A stretch of DNA of 64,000 bases, from assembly GCF_000743715.1 (NCBI RefSeq), contig NZ_JQEY01000004.1, forward strand, positions 37,937 through 101,936, written 5' to 3'. The translations under genes and the position numbers were made by a program. The notes beneath the pieces are model-generated. The model was given only the letters and a program-made list of their open reading frames with translations. It was not told the origin of the DNA and ran no database searches. Every line of letters starts with the position of its first letter. Position 1 is the first letter of the stretch. Source of the stretch: Palleronia rufa. GTDB taxonomy: Bacteria > Pseudomonadota > Alphaproteobacteria > Rhodobacterales > Rhodobacteraceae. Shown piece after piece: positions 8,408-18,197 of the stretch.

Positions 8408-9256
8408 CTACTTGACGGCCCCGAGGGTCAGCCCGGCGATGAAATGGCGCTGCATCAGGAAGAACATCGCCACGGGGGGAAGTGCGGCAACGATGCTGCC
8501 CGCGCTCATCAGGTGATAGGCCGCGCGGTACTGGGCGTTGAAGGACGTGATCCCGGCGGTCACCGGCTGGCTCTCCGCGCCCTGGGTCAGGACCACGGCC
8601 CAGAAATAGTCGTTCCAGATGAAGGTGAAGACCAGCACCGACAGGGCGGCCAGGGCGGGTTTCATGAGCGGCAGGACGATGTACCAGAAGATCCGCCATT
8701 CTGCGATGCCCTCGACGCGGGCGGCCTCGAACAGCTCACGCGGGAGCTGGCGGATGAAGTTGCGCATGAAGAGCGTGCAGAACCCTGTCTGGAAGGCGAT
8801 GTGAAAGAGCACGAGGCCCCTCTTGGTGTTGTAGAGGCCAAGCTCCAGCGTCAGGTCGCGCACGGGCACCATGAGGATCTGGAACGGCACGAAGTTTCCC
8901 GCGACGAACATGAAGAAGATCCACAGGTTCGCGCGGAACCGGTAGATCCCCAGCGCGAAGCCGGTCATGGCCGACAAGGCCACGGCGCCGATCACCGTGG
9001 GCACGGTGATGAGCACCGAGTTCAGCATATAGCGCGGCATCTGGCTCTCGAAGAACACCTTGCCGTAGTTGGAGAAACCTTCGAAAGAGGACGGCCAGCC
9101 CCAGTAGTTGGCGTTGGTGAAATCCGCCCCCGGCTTGATCGAGAAGATCGCCACCGCGATCAGCGGCAGGAGCCACAGGATGAGGGCGAGCGGCAAGAAC
9201 GTCTGGTAGGTCAGTTGCGTCGCGCGGGGCCGTTTCTCGACAGGAGTGGGAAACAT
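8408..9256 (-). CDS. Carbohydrate ABC transporter permease (MalG/LacG type)
   Basis: A 282-residue inner-membrane permease with six predicted helices. The first is around residues 21-40 (FLPLALILWLLPLIAVAIFS), and the cytoplasmic EAA loop reads ELFEAARVEGIAEWRIFWYI before VLPLMKPALAA. MalG-type ending LMQRHFIAGLTLGAVK. It should pair with the MalF-type permease at 9622-10542, the binding protein at 11121-12383 and the ATPase at 13319-14377. Unusually, a YjbR-like gene separates the two permeases. Confidence 0.93.
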   Translation of the reverse strand: MFPTPVEKRPRATQLTYQTFLPLALILWLLPLIAVAIFSIKPGADFTNANYWGWPSSFEGFSNYGKVFFESQMPRYMLNSVLITVPTVIGAVALSAMTGFALGIYRFRANLWIFFMFVAGNFVPFQILMVPVRDLTLELGLYNTKRGLVLFHIAFQTGFCTLFMRNFIRQLPRELFEAARVEGIAEWRIFWYIVLPLMKPALAALSVLVFTFIWNDYFWAVVLTQGAESQPVTAGITSFNAQYRAAYHLMSAGSIVAALPPVAMFFLMQRHFIAGLTLGAVK

Positions 9257-9259
9257 GGC

Positions 9260-9625
9260 TCAAAGTTCCTGAACGGGGGGCAGGGCGGCTTGCGCCTTTT
9301 TCGTCAATCCGGCCCGGATGGTGCGATAGGATTGCGCGATGCGGTGCGCGGCCTCGTCCGTGTCGAGAGACGGCAGATCGAGCCTGACCCAGGCGCCGCG
9401 GAAATAGGCGGGTTTGCCGGCCGCGCCCACCTCGATCAGCATCCGCGCCATGTCGATATCCGGACACCGGACCACGGCATGGTCGTCGTTGCCGGCGCGC
9501 GCGCCGCCATGACCGAAACAGGCGAACATCTTGCCGCCGATCTTCCAGGCGTCGAGCTCTCCGGGTCCCGACAGCACCGCGCCCGGATGCGCGGCGCAGA
9601 GCGTGTCGAACTCGGCCCGCGTCAT
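9260..9625 (-). CDS. MmcQ/YjbR family protein
   Basis: A 121-residue protein with the YjbR fold signature: an N-terminal TRAEFDTLCAAHPGAV, WKIGGKMFACFGH, a central positively charged strand and LPSLDTDEAAHRIAQSYR near the C terminus. Family members have a CyaY-like fold and are often annotated as DNA-binding; their biochemical role is unsettled. The ATG overlaps the stop of the MalF-type permease by ATGA (9622-9625) and the gene ends three bases before the second permease. It is therefore co-translated inside the transport operon, which is an unusual place for this family. Confidence 0.85.
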   Translation of the reverse strand: MTRAEFDTLCAAHPGAVLSGPGELDAWKIGGKMFACFGHGGARAGNDDHAVVRCPDIDMARMLIEVGAAGKPAYFRGAWVRLDLPSLDTDEAAHRIAQSYRTIRAGLTKKAQAALPPVQEL

Positions 9626-10542
9626 CGCCCCTGCTCCTCACGCCACATGGACCACAGGAAATAGGCTATGAAACACAACATGATAAGGAACAGGACCACG
9701 GCGATGGCCGCGCCATAGCCCATGCGGAACCCGTATTCCGACAGCGCGACCTCGAACATGTAGAAGCTGAGCACCCGGCTTTCCCCGAAAGGGCCGCCGT
9801 TGGTCATGATCGAGATCAGGTCGAAGGACCGCAGCGCGCCGATGATGGTCACCACGAAGGCGATGAACGTGGCCGGGCGCAGCTGCGGCAGGACCACGTG
9901 GCGCAGCATCCGCCAGCCCTTGGCGTTGTCCAGGCGTCCGGCCTCGATCAACTCCGGGTTCACGGCGTTCAGACCCGTGAGATAGAGGATCATGCAATAG
10001 GCCGTCTGCGGCCAGAGACCGGCCAGAATGATGCCGTAGGTGACATAGGCCGGGTCGCCCAGGACGTTGATCGGCCCCAGCCCGATCCAGCCCAGCATGA
10101 TGTTCAAAAGGCCGAAGGCGGGGTCGTAGAACCAGGTGAAGACCAGTCCGACGACCACCTGCGAGATCACGAAGGGAAAGAAGAACAAGGACTTGTAGAT
10201 CCGGATGCCGGTCACGGTCTGGTTGAGGAAGAGCGCGATGAACAGCCCCGCCGGGATCGCCAGAAGGTAGAGGAGCAGCCAGATCACGTTGTTGCGGAGC
10301 GACGTGTAGAAGGCCGGATCGTCCCAGAGTTCCCGGTAATTCGCGAGGCCCACGGGCTCTGGCGCGCCGAGCCCGTCCCATTGGGTGAAGGAGATGCCGA
10401 CCGACTGGAAGATCGGCAGGATCACGTAGACGGCGAAGAACAGGATGCCGGGCGCCAGGAACAGCCAGGGGGTGACGGCGATCTGGTTGCGGTGCCACCA
10501 GGAACGGCGGACGCGGGACTGGGGGAGCGTCGCGGTGGTCAT
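9622..10542 (-). CDS. Carbohydrate ABC transporter permease (MalF/LacF type)
   Basis: A 306-residue permease. The N-terminal cytoplasmic stretch leads to PWLFLAPGILFFAVYVILPI and the family motif SFTQWDGL. The EAA loop reads ELIEAGRLDNAKGWRMLRHV followed by VLPQLRPATF. Six helices are expected. It is separated from the upstream binding-protein gene by 578 bases containing a strong hairpin, so it may be expressed at a lower level than the binding protein. Confidence 0.93.
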   Translation of the reverse strand: MTTATLPQSRVRRSWWHRNQIAVTPWLFLAPGILFFAVYVILPIFQSVGISFTQWDGLGAPEPVGLANYRELWDDPAFYTSLRNNVIWLLLYLLAIPAGLFIALFLNQTVTGIRIYKSLFFFPFVISQVVVGLVFTWFYDPAFGLLNIMLGWIGLGPINVLGDPAYVTYGIILAGLWPQTAYCMILYLTGLNAVNPELIEAGRLDNAKGWRMLRHVVLPQLRPATFIAFVVTIIGALRSFDLISIMTNGGPFGESRVLSFYMFEVALSEYGFRMGYGAAIAVVLFLIMLCFIAYFLWSMWREEQGR

Positions 10543-11086
10543 GGGGCCGCCTCCGATGGGGGTCCGACGCGGGTCGGATGCCCGTGCGACTCCTGTCGGA
10601 GTCCTGTAGGAGCCTGCGCGCGCCGGGGAAGGGTGCGGTTAACCCGGCCGCGGCGCCGGAGCAGGCCCGGGCCGGGCGCGTCCGGAATGTCGGGGCGGGC
10701 GGCGGCGCGGGCCGCCGGGTGCAGGCGGCGGCGTGCCTGCGGGACCGCCGTGGCCCGATCCGGCCGCGGGCCGTCGCCCTGTCGCGCGGGGCCGAAGGCG
10801 CCGTGCCGCAGGACGGCGCCGTCCGCCGTTCCCGCCGGGGCGGGGTGCCGGCGGCACGGGGCCGCGCCGGTGCGGCGGGCGGCGGGGCCGGGCGCGGGTG
10901 GTGCGCTGCGGGCCGTGGCGCGGGTGCGCGCCGCGATGGCGCCGGGGGGCGGGTCGCGGCGCATCGGGGCGCCTGCGGTCCGGCGGGTGCCGGTGCCTGC
11001 CGCGCCCGGGACGGCGACCGGCGGCCGGCGGAGGGCGGTGCGGTCGTTGGGAAGGGACAGGGCCATGGCACGCTCCGGCGGGGAAG
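10543..11086. other. Long GC-rich intergenic stretch inside the transport operon
   Basis: No convincing gene is visible. A minus-strand frame (11066-10539) begins at an ATG with a GGAG upstream and ends in an ATGA overlap with the permease. Its product is a Pro/Ala/Arg-rich string without domain features, as expected from a random GC-rich frame, so it was not called. The stretch separates binding-protein and permease genes that are usually almost contiguous. Confidence 0.6.
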
Positions 11087-11114
11087 GGCCCGGCGCGGCG
11101 GTGCGCGCCGGGCC
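11087..11114 (-). promoter_or_regulatory. Perfect 11-bp hairpin after the binding-protein gene
   Basis: GGCCCGGCGCG (11087-11097), a six-base loop and CGCGCCGGGCC (11104-11114) form a perfect stem, starting 7 bases after the binding-protein stop codon. On the minus strand it is followed by TTCCCC rather than a U-run, so it is not a classical intrinsic terminator. By analogy with malE-malF type junctions it may stabilise the upstream mRNA segment or attenuate read-through, giving an excess of binding protein. That role is inferred. Confidence 0.6.
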
Positions 11115-11120
11115 AGTGGG

Positions 11121-12383
11121 TCACTCGTAGATGCGCTGGCGGGCCTTTTCGAGCTGGTCGAGCACCATGTCGAGATCGTCCGGGCGCACCATGAAGCGCT
11201 GGAACCCTTCCATGGCGACCTTGGCCATCTCTGCCGGTGCGTCGCGGTCGAAGAATTGCGCGATGCCCCCGGGGCTGTTCGACGACAGCGTTTCGAACCC
11301 GGCCTTGAGGAACTTGTCGTCCGCGACCGAGCTTTCGGAATTCACCGGCAGCTGTCCCAGCGCGTCGGGTTGGTTGATCCGGGTCTGCACCTCCGGCGAG
11401 GTCACGTAGCGCAGGAACGCCTTGGCGGCCTCCGGGTTGGTCGCGCCGGAGGGAATGTGGAACGTGTCGGTCGGCGCGTCCTCTGCCAGCTCCACCTCCG
11501 GGTTGATGGCGGGAAACTGGTTGTAGCCCAGCTGCGCGTCCGTCAGCCCGCCTTCGCGCATCGGGGCCACCGCGAAGTTGCCCATCAGATAGGCCGCCGC
11601 GTCGCCGTTCAGCATGAACGGCAGCGCCTCCTGCCACGAATAGGCGGTGTGGTCGTCGATATAGGCGCCCATGTCGATCAGCTCGCGCCAGTTGGCGAAG
11701 GTCTGGCGCACGCGGTCGTCGGTCCATTCCACCTCACCGTTGGTGAGGGCCATGTGGAAGTCGTAGCCGTTGGTGCGCATGTTGATGTAGTCGAACCAGC
11801 CCGCGGCGGTCCAAAGGAACTTGGTGCCGATGGTGAAGCACTTCACGCCCGCGTCCAGAAGGGTCTGGCAGTTGGACTTGAAGGTGTCCCAGTCGTCGGC
11901 GGGTTCGATCCCGTTCTCTTCGTAGATGTCGGCGCGGTAGTACACGCCCCACTGATAGTAGGTGTAGGGCACGCCCCATTGCTTGCCGTCCATGGTCATC
12001 GCCGCCTTGGTCGAGGCCAGCTGGTCGGACAGATCGCCCTCCCACACGTCGCTGATGTCCATGAACAGCCCCGCGTCCACATAGGGCGCCATGCGGTTGC
12101 CGGCGTACCAGTTGGCCACGTCGGGCGGGTTGGCCGACAGGAAGTTGCGGATCTGCGTCTTGTAGGCCTCTCGGTCGATGACGGTCAGATCGACGGTGAG
12201 GCCGTCGTGCATCTGGTCGAATTCCCGCGCCAGCCCCTCGATCACGGCGCGCGGCGCGGGGTTCGACATGTCCGAGAAGATCCGCAGCGTGCCGGACAGG
12301 GCCGGTTCGTGCTGTTCTGCGGCGGCGGCGGACGCGGCGACGAGCGCGACCAGCGCGACCCCTGCCTTGAAGCTGGATCCCAT
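11121..12383 (-). CDS. Extracellular sugar-binding protein of the ABC transporter
   Basis: A 420-residue family 1 solute-binding protein. Its N terminus (GSSFKAGVALVALVAASAAA then AEQHEP) is a Sec signal peptide cleaved near residue 22. The mature protein starts LSGTLRIFSDMSNPAPRAVI and contains family landmarks WYAGNRMAPYVDAGLFMDIS, YYQWGVYYRADIYEENGIEP and IPSGATNPEAAKAFLRYVTS. It acts in the periplasm. As first gene of the minus-strand operon it would be controlled from the 12384-12507 region, facing the IclR gene. Substrate is inferred as a galactoside from the hydrolases downstream. Confidence 0.92.
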   Translation of the reverse strand: MGSSFKAGVALVALVAASAAAAEQHEPALSGTLRIFSDMSNPAPRAVIEGLAREFDQMHDGLTVDLTVIDREAYKTQIRNFLSANPPDVANWYAGNRMAPYVDAGLFMDISDVWEGDLSDQLASTKAAMTMDGKQWGVPYTYYQWGVYYRADIYEENGIEPADDWDTFKSNCQTLLDAGVKCFTIGTKFLWTAAGWFDYINMRTNGYDFHMALTNGEVEWTDDRVRQTFANWRELIDMGAYIDDHTAYSWQEALPFMLNGDAAAYLMGNFAVAPMREGGLTDAQLGYNQFPAINPEVELAEDAPTDTFHIPSGATNPEAAKAFLRYVTSPEVQTRINQPDALGQLPVNSESSVADDKFLKAGFETLSSNSPGGIAQFFDRDAPAEMAKVAMEGFQRFMVRPDDLDMVLDQLEKARQRIYE

Positions 12384-12507
12384 GAGTTCCTCCCTTACGG
12401 TTCCATTTTACGAAACTTGGTTTTGATTGTTGAAAACGATAGACGACCCGCATAGCTTGTCAACAACCGACGTGCCGGCGCGGGTCGGCAGGCAGAGGGG
12501 TCCGGAC
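12384..12507. promoter_or_regulatory. Divergent promoter/operator region between transport operon and IclR regulator
   Basis: This is one of the few AT-richer patches nearby. It has overlapping imperfect inverted repeats: CGAAAC-TTG-GTTTTG (12411-12425, one mismatch) and GTTTT-N8-AAAAC (12420-12437). Pseudo-palindromes of this type in a divergent region are typical operators for IclR-family regulators, which commonly bind next to their own gene. The Shine-Dalgarno sequence for the binding protein (GGGAGGAA on the minus strand) lies just inside the right-hand edge. The operator assignment is inference. Confidence 0.5.
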
Positions 12508-13305
12508 ATGGCTGCACGGGACGGCACCGTAGGCAAGGCGCTGGACGTGCTGGACCGCGTGGCCGCCTACGGCCGGCCGGTGCGGTTCTCCGAGCTGCTG
12601 GCAGAGGGGCGCTATCCCAAGGCCACGCTCTACCGGTTGCTGCAGGTTCTCACCAGCCAGGGGCTGCTGTCGCACGATCCCGACACCGGGCAATACGGGC
12701 TGGGGATGCGGCTGGTGCGGCTGGCGCATGCCGCCTGGGCCACGGCGTCGCTGGCGCCGGTGGCGCGGCCGCATGTGGACGCGCTGGCGGCGCGGACCGG
12801 GCAGGTGGTGCATCTGGCGCAGCTCGACGGCGGGCAGGTGCTCTATGTGGACAAGGTCAGCCCGCGCGCGGGGGTCGAGATGTTCTCTGCCTCCGGGCGG
12901 ATCGGTCCGGCCTATTGCACCGGGGTGGGCAAGGCGATGCTGGCGTTCCTGCCCCCGCGCGAGGCCGAGGCGGTGCTGGCGCAGCAGTCGTTTCATGCCT
13001 TCACCCCGGCGACGCTGGACGCGGCGGCGCTCGGGGCCGATCTGGAGCGGATCCGCGCCGAGGGCGTCGCCTGGGACCGCGAGGAGCATGAGCCCGGCAT
13101 CGTCTGCGTGGCCGCGCCGATCCTGAGCCGGGGCGGGCGGGTGCTGGGGGCGGTGTCGGTGACATCCGCCCTGGGGCGGGACGGTCTGGACGGGCTGGCG
13201 GGACATGGCGAGGACGTGCGGCGCACGGCGCGCGCCATCGGGGAGGACGCGCAGGCCTGGCGGTTCCCCGAGCGCGCCGAGATGCGCATCGCGGAACGAG
13301 GGTGA
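12508..13305 (+). CDS. IclR-family transcriptional regulator
   Basis: A 265-residue regulator with an N-terminal winged helix (GTVGKALDVLDRVAAYGRPV, PKATLYRLLQVLTSQGLLSH) and a C-terminal effector-binding domain (GQVVHLAQLDGGQVLYVDKV, YCTGVGKAMLAFLPP, DREEHEPGIVCVAAPIL). The ATG at 12508 has AGAGGGG upstream. An open frame extends back to 12427 but would put a non-family extension before the helix-turn-helix. It is divergent from the galactoside operon and 13 bases upstream of the ATPase, so it probably controls both in response to a galactose- or galactonate-derived effector. Confidence 0.9.
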   Translation: MAARDGTVGKALDVLDRVAAYGRPVRFSELLAEGRYPKATLYRLLQVLTSQGLLSHDPDTGQYGLGMRLVRLAHAAWATASLAPVARPHVDALAARTGQVVHLAQLDGGQVLYVDKVSPRAGVEMFSASGRIGPAYCTGVGKAMLAFLPPREAEAVLAQQSFHAFTPATLDAAALGADLERIRAEGVAWDREEHEPGIVCVAAPILSRGGRVLGAVSVTSALGRDGLDGLAGHGEDVRRTARAIGEDAQAWRFPERAEMRIAERG

Positions 13306-13318
13306 GGAGGAGAACGGC

Positions 13319-14377
<1,059 letters not shown>

Positions 14378-14518
14378 CGGACCGGTCCCGCCCCCATCCC
14401 CGCGGCGGCCGGTCGCCGGCGCGGTTCGGGACCGACGTGCGGGGCGTTGCGCCGCACCCGCCTGTGGCCCCGGCCGGCCCGCGCTAGAACGATACGAGAG
14501 CCTGTGCAGGAGACCGAC

Positions 14519-16291
14519 ATGGCCCACGACACCCGCGCCAACCGCCGCTTCCGCTCTCAGGAGTGGTTCGACAACCCCAACAATCCGGGCATGACCGCGC
14601 TCTACCTGGAGCGCTACCAGAACCAGAGCTTCATCCGCGAGGAGCTGCAGTCCGAGCGGCCGGTCATCGGCATCGCCAACACCGGATCGGACCTGGCGCC
14701 GTGCAACAAGATCCACGTGTTCCTGATGGACCGGATCAAGGCCGGGATCCGCGACGCGGGCGGCATCCCGATGGAGTTTCCCGTCCACCCGATCCAGGAG
14801 ACCGGCAAGCGGCCCACCGCGGCGCTCGACCGCAACCTGACCTATCTGGGGCTGGTCGAGGTGCTGCACGGCTATCCCATCGACGCGGTGGTGCTGACGA
14901 CCGGCTGCGACAAGACCACGCCGGCGCTGCTGATGGGGGCGGCGACCATGGACATCCCGGCCATCGGGCTGAACGGCGGACCGATGCTGGACGGCTGGTG
15001 GAAGGGCAAGCGCGTGGGCTCCGGCGGGGTGATCTGGGAAGGCCGCCGGCTGCTGGCGGAGGGCCGGATCGACTACGACGAGTTCATGGACCGGGCCTGC
15101 GCCTCCGCCCCCTCCATGGGCCATTGCAACACCATGGGCACGGCCAGCACCATGAACGCCCTGGCCGAGGCGCTGGGCATGACCCTGCCGGGCCAGTCCG
15201 CGATCCCCGCGCCGTTCCGCGAGCGGCTGGAGGCGGCCTATGCCACCGGCCGGCGCATCGTCGAGATGGCGTTCGAGGACCTCAAGCCCTCCGACATCCT
15301 GACGCGGGAGGCGTTCGAGAACGCCATCGTGGTGAATTCCGCCATCGGCGGGTCCACCAACGCGCCGCCGCATCTGGTGGCGCTGGCGCGCCACGCGGGC
15401 GTGGAGCTGACGACCCGGGACTGGCAGACGGTGGGCTTCGACGTGCCCTTGCTGCTGAACATGCAGCCGGCCGGCGTCTATCTGGGCGAGAGCTTTCACC
15501 GCGCGGGCGGCGTGCCCGCGATCATGGAGGAGCTGCGCCGCGCCGGCCGCCTGCACGAGGGCTGCATGACCGCGACCGGGCGGACCGTGCGCGAGAACGT
15601 GGAGGGGCGCGGGTCAACCGATCCGGACGTGATCCGGCCCTATGACGATCCGCTGCGCGAGAACGCGGGCTTCCTGGTCCTGTCCGGCAACCTGTTCGAT
15701 TCGGCGCTGATGAAGACCAGCGTGATCTCAGCCGATTTCCGGACCCGGTTCATGGAGGGCGGCGTCTACGAGGCAACGGCGGTGGTCTTCGAGGGCCCCG
15801 AGGATTACCACGCGCGGATCAACGAGGCCGGTCTGGACATCGACGAGACCACGATCCTGTTCATCCGGGGGGTCGGCTGCGTGGGCTATCCCGGCTCCGC
15901 CGAGGTGGTGAACATGCAGCCGCCCGACCGGATCCTGAAGGGCGGCCTGATGCATCTGCCGACCGTGGGCGACGGGCGGCAGTCGGGCACGTCGGAAAGC
16001 CCGTCGATCCTGAACGCCTCGCCGGAGGCGGCGGTGGGCGGCGGGCTGGCGCTGTTGAAGTCGGGCGACCGGGTGCGGCTCGACATCGGTGCCGGCCGGC
16101 TCGACGCGCTGGTGGACGAAGCCGAGTGGGCGGCGCGGCGCGCGGACTGGACCCCGCCGAAGCTGGTCAGCCAGACGCCCTGGGAAGAGATCTACCGCAG
16201 CCATGTGGGCCAGCTGGGCGAGGGCGGCTGCCTGGAACTGGCCACCGCCTATCAGCGCATCCGCGCCACCCTGCCGCGCGACAACCACTGA
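14519..16291 (+). CDS. IlvD/Edd-family sugar-acid dehydratase (probable galactonate dehydratase)
   Basis: A 590-residue [Fe-S] dehydratase. The three cysteines expected to hold the cluster are C62 (LAPCNK), C130 (LTTGCDKTTPA) and C203 (SMGHCNTMGT), close to the positions described for the Rhizobium L-arabinonate dehydratase. The C-terminal PTVGDGRQSGTSESPSILN carries the catalytic-serine loop. Family members dehydrate aldonic acids. Between galactonolactonase and KDGal kinase this enzyme fills the galactonate to KDGal step, replacing the enolase-type DgoD. AGGAGA lies before the ATG. Strict substrate (galactonate, arabinonate or xylonate) cannot be read from sequence. Confidence 0.88.
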   Translation: MAHDTRANRRFRSQEWFDNPNNPGMTALYLERYQNQSFIREELQSERPVIGIANTGSDLAPCNKIHVFLMDRIKAGIRDAGGIPMEFPVHPIQETGKRPTAALDRNLTYLGLVEVLHGYPIDAVVLTTGCDKTTPALLMGAATMDIPAIGLNGGPMLDGWWKGKRVGSGGVIWEGRRLLAEGRIDYDEFMDRACASAPSMGHCNTMGTASTMNALAEALGMTLPGQSAIPAPFRERLEAAYATGRRIVEMAFEDLKPSDILTREAFENAIVVNSAIGGSTNAPPHLVALARHAGVELTTRDWQTVGFDVPLLLNMQPAGVYLGESFHRAGGVPAIMEELRRAGRLHEGCMTATGRTVRENVEGRGSTDPDVIRPYDDPLRENAGFLVLSGNLFDSALMKTSVISADFRTRFMEGGVYEATAVVFEGPEDYHARINEAGLDIDETTILFIRGVGCVGYPGSAEVVNMQPPDRILKGGLMHLPTVGDGRQSGTSESPSILNASPEAAVGGGLALLKSGDRVRLDIGAGRLDALVDEAEWAARRADWTPPKLVSQTPWEEIYRSHVGQLGEGGCLELATAYQRIRATLPRDNH

Positions 16292-16559
16292 GCCGGGCAA
16301 CGGGCGGCGCGCAGGGCCGGCCAGCGGCGCCGGATCGGGCCGGGCGCGCCACGGGAACGCCCCGGGGCCGAGACGGCGGTGAAAGGGGGCGCGGCCCCCG
16401 ACGTTCTGGTTGCTGTGGTTGGCGAACAGTGAGTGTTGAAACTCGCGTCCTGCAAGGCATCGGTATGCCTTATGTCAGGGCGGGAACGAAACGTTCAGAC
16501 AGCGGAAGACCGCTCGAAGAATTCTCCGGGCGCCTCGATCGGCACGGCGTTGGTGCCGC

Positions 16560-17636
16560 GCACGGTCGGACCCTTCGCCGTCAACGTCTGTCGCAATGCG
16601 CTCTGCGCCTCGTTCTCGTTGCCTCCGATCCCGCACGAGGCGCGCCGGGAACGCGCCCGCGATAGGATCAAGGGGTCCGGCGAACATCGGGCCTATATCT
16701 GCAACGTCTGCGGACAGGGTTCGCGGTGGACGTCCGACGTCGCCATGGTGGAAGATTATTCCCGCCTCAGGCGTCCGAATAGGGAGCCAAAACGGGATCA
16801 TGTCCCGAATTCAGCGTGTTCCAGCCACCCTGTGCCGCTCACCCAGATGAACTCGGCCCTTCGCGCGCCCCAAGGGTGATCCGCGGTATCGGTGCACGCG
16901 CTGCAGGAAAAACCTTTTCCATCGGATCGCGAAAGCGCCGGCAGGATCAGACCAGGGAGACCGGTGAAATCCTGCGGCTCCCGGTCAGCGATGTGCCGCT
17001 CCGAAGGATCATGGAGATCGCCGATGCGCCCAGCCGCCGGCTCTGCAACCGGATCGACTTTCCGGCCCGGCCGTGTCGGGATTTTCTGCACAAGGACAAG
17101 GCGTTCGCTGGGAGAAACCGCGTTCTTTCGACCGGCGGGCAAACCATCCTGGCGAACGGGCGGCATGCCAATCGCGTTCCGGATGTTCCGATCCGTCACC
17201 CGGTCACGGTCGACCGGGACACGGGCTCTGTCGTCGCCGCCACCACCGACTTCGGCCCCGAGACCGACGCGATCGCGCGTGCTTCGTCGATGCCTTTGAT
17301 TTTCCCCGCGCGTGGCATCTGCGCGGTCGGGTGAACGCCCTGCCGAACACCCCGTTCGCACCGCCTGAAACGACCGGCGAATACCGCTCCGGTCGTCCGC
17401 GCCGGATCGACACGGACCCCGAACTGCGCGCCTTCCTGCTGGCGCGGATCGACCCCATGACCGATCCGGAGCCCGCGCAGGCCGTCGCCGAGACCTTCCC
17501 GCTGCACTGCCGCGTCGGCCAGAGCGCCATCCAGGACCGGTGGATCAACCGCCCTGGCCGCGAACGCCCGTCCGGATCAGCGGACCATCCCGGAACCGCG
17601 CCGGTAGTCCGCCCTCTTCCGGTGGAAAACCAGTGA
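16560..17636 (+). pseudogene. Frameshifted zinc-ribbon transposase-like gene
   Basis: Three frames carry consecutive pieces of what looks like one protein. First comes RIKGSGEHRAYICNVCGQGS in frame 2 with further Cys pairs. Then RYRCTRCRK appears near 16887 in frame 3. Next is GKTFSIGSRKRRQDQTRETG continuing to ILANGRHANRVPDVPIRHPV and VVAATTDFGPETDAIAR in frame 1. Finally VDAFDFPRAWHLRGRVNALP and GRPRRIDTDPELRAFLLARI are in frame 3, ending at 17636. At least three frameshifts are needed, one plausibly an extra A in the A5 run near 16907. From memory such zinc-ribbon, helix-turn-helix, catalytic-core proteins occur in roseobacters as IS-like genes; the family name is uncertain. The upstream limit is approximate, and 16292-16559 holds nothing recognisable. 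Confidence 0.5.
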
Positions 17637-17742
17637 AACGGGGTGACAGAAACAAGTGAAAGCACACACGAGGGGACATGACGGGGGCGGCGTGTCGGTA
17701 GCGGCCTGCCGGCACGGGCGACGACGGGGGTCTGCGGCGGCG

Positions 17743-18012
17743 GTTGACCGGAAACGGCCGTGCCGGGCGGCGCGCGACGGGGAGGGTGTGACAGAGGACG
17801 GCCGTGACGGGACGGCATGTCAGAGCCGGTCGGACGGTGACGGGTGTCCGCGGCTGGGGTGAGCGGAACTGGCCGTGCGGGCGGCGCGCGACGGGGAGGG
17901 TGTGACAGAGGACGGCCGTGACGGGACGGCATGTCAGAGCCGGTCGGACGGTGACGGGTGTCCGCGGCTGGGGTGAGCGGAATTGGCCGTGCGGGCGGTG
18001 CGCGACGGGGCG
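17743..18012. repeat. 114-bp tandem repeat, two near-identical full copies plus partial flanks
   Basis: The unit beginning GCGGCGCGCGACGGGGAGGG occurs at 17767-17880 and 17881-17994. The copies differ at one base (AACTGG versus AATTGG just before the end). A diverged start of a further unit follows at 17995 and the end of a unit precedes 17767. The period is a multiple of three, but the frames across it are compositionally random and lack a ribosome-binding site, so I do not call a gene. High identity points to recent duplication. It lies downstream of the DEAD-box helicase gene, whose end is at 18198. Confidence 0.9.
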
Positions 18013-18023
18013 GGCAGACCGGG

Positions 18024-18151
18024 GGGCTGTGGCGGGCGCGCGACCGGGGGCGCCCCCTGGCGCGGCGCTCCGGGGCGTGCGGACCGGAGAGCTCTGGCGG
18101 GGGCGCGAGTGAGGCGCCCCCTGGCGCGGCGCTCCGGGGCGTGCGGACCGG
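18024..18151. repeat. 64-bp imperfect direct repeat
   Basis: An identical 38-base block (GCGCCCCCTGGCGCGGCGCT and onward to GGACCGG) occurs at 18050-18087 and 18114-18151, with weaker similarity in the 26 bases before each copy. It directly follows the 114-bp repeats. No coding function is apparent. Confidence 0.85.
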
Positions 18152-18197
18152 CCGGCGGGGCCGAGGGGCGCGATGCGGCCCCGGCCCCCGGGTCCGG

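Noticed and set aside
10539-11066. Minus-strand ORF of 175 codons with a GGAG upstream and ATGA overlap with the permease
   Set aside because: The product is a Pro/Ala/Arg-rich string without domain, helix pattern or recognisable family; such frames are common in GC-rich non-coding DNA.
17656-17862. Small plus-strand ORF crossing the 114-bp repeats
   Set aside because: No ribosome-binding site, random composition, and the second repeat copy continues it only partly.
17743-18151. Possible CRISPR array
   Set aside because: Repeats are contiguous or nearly so, with no unique spacers of constant length and no cas genes nearby.
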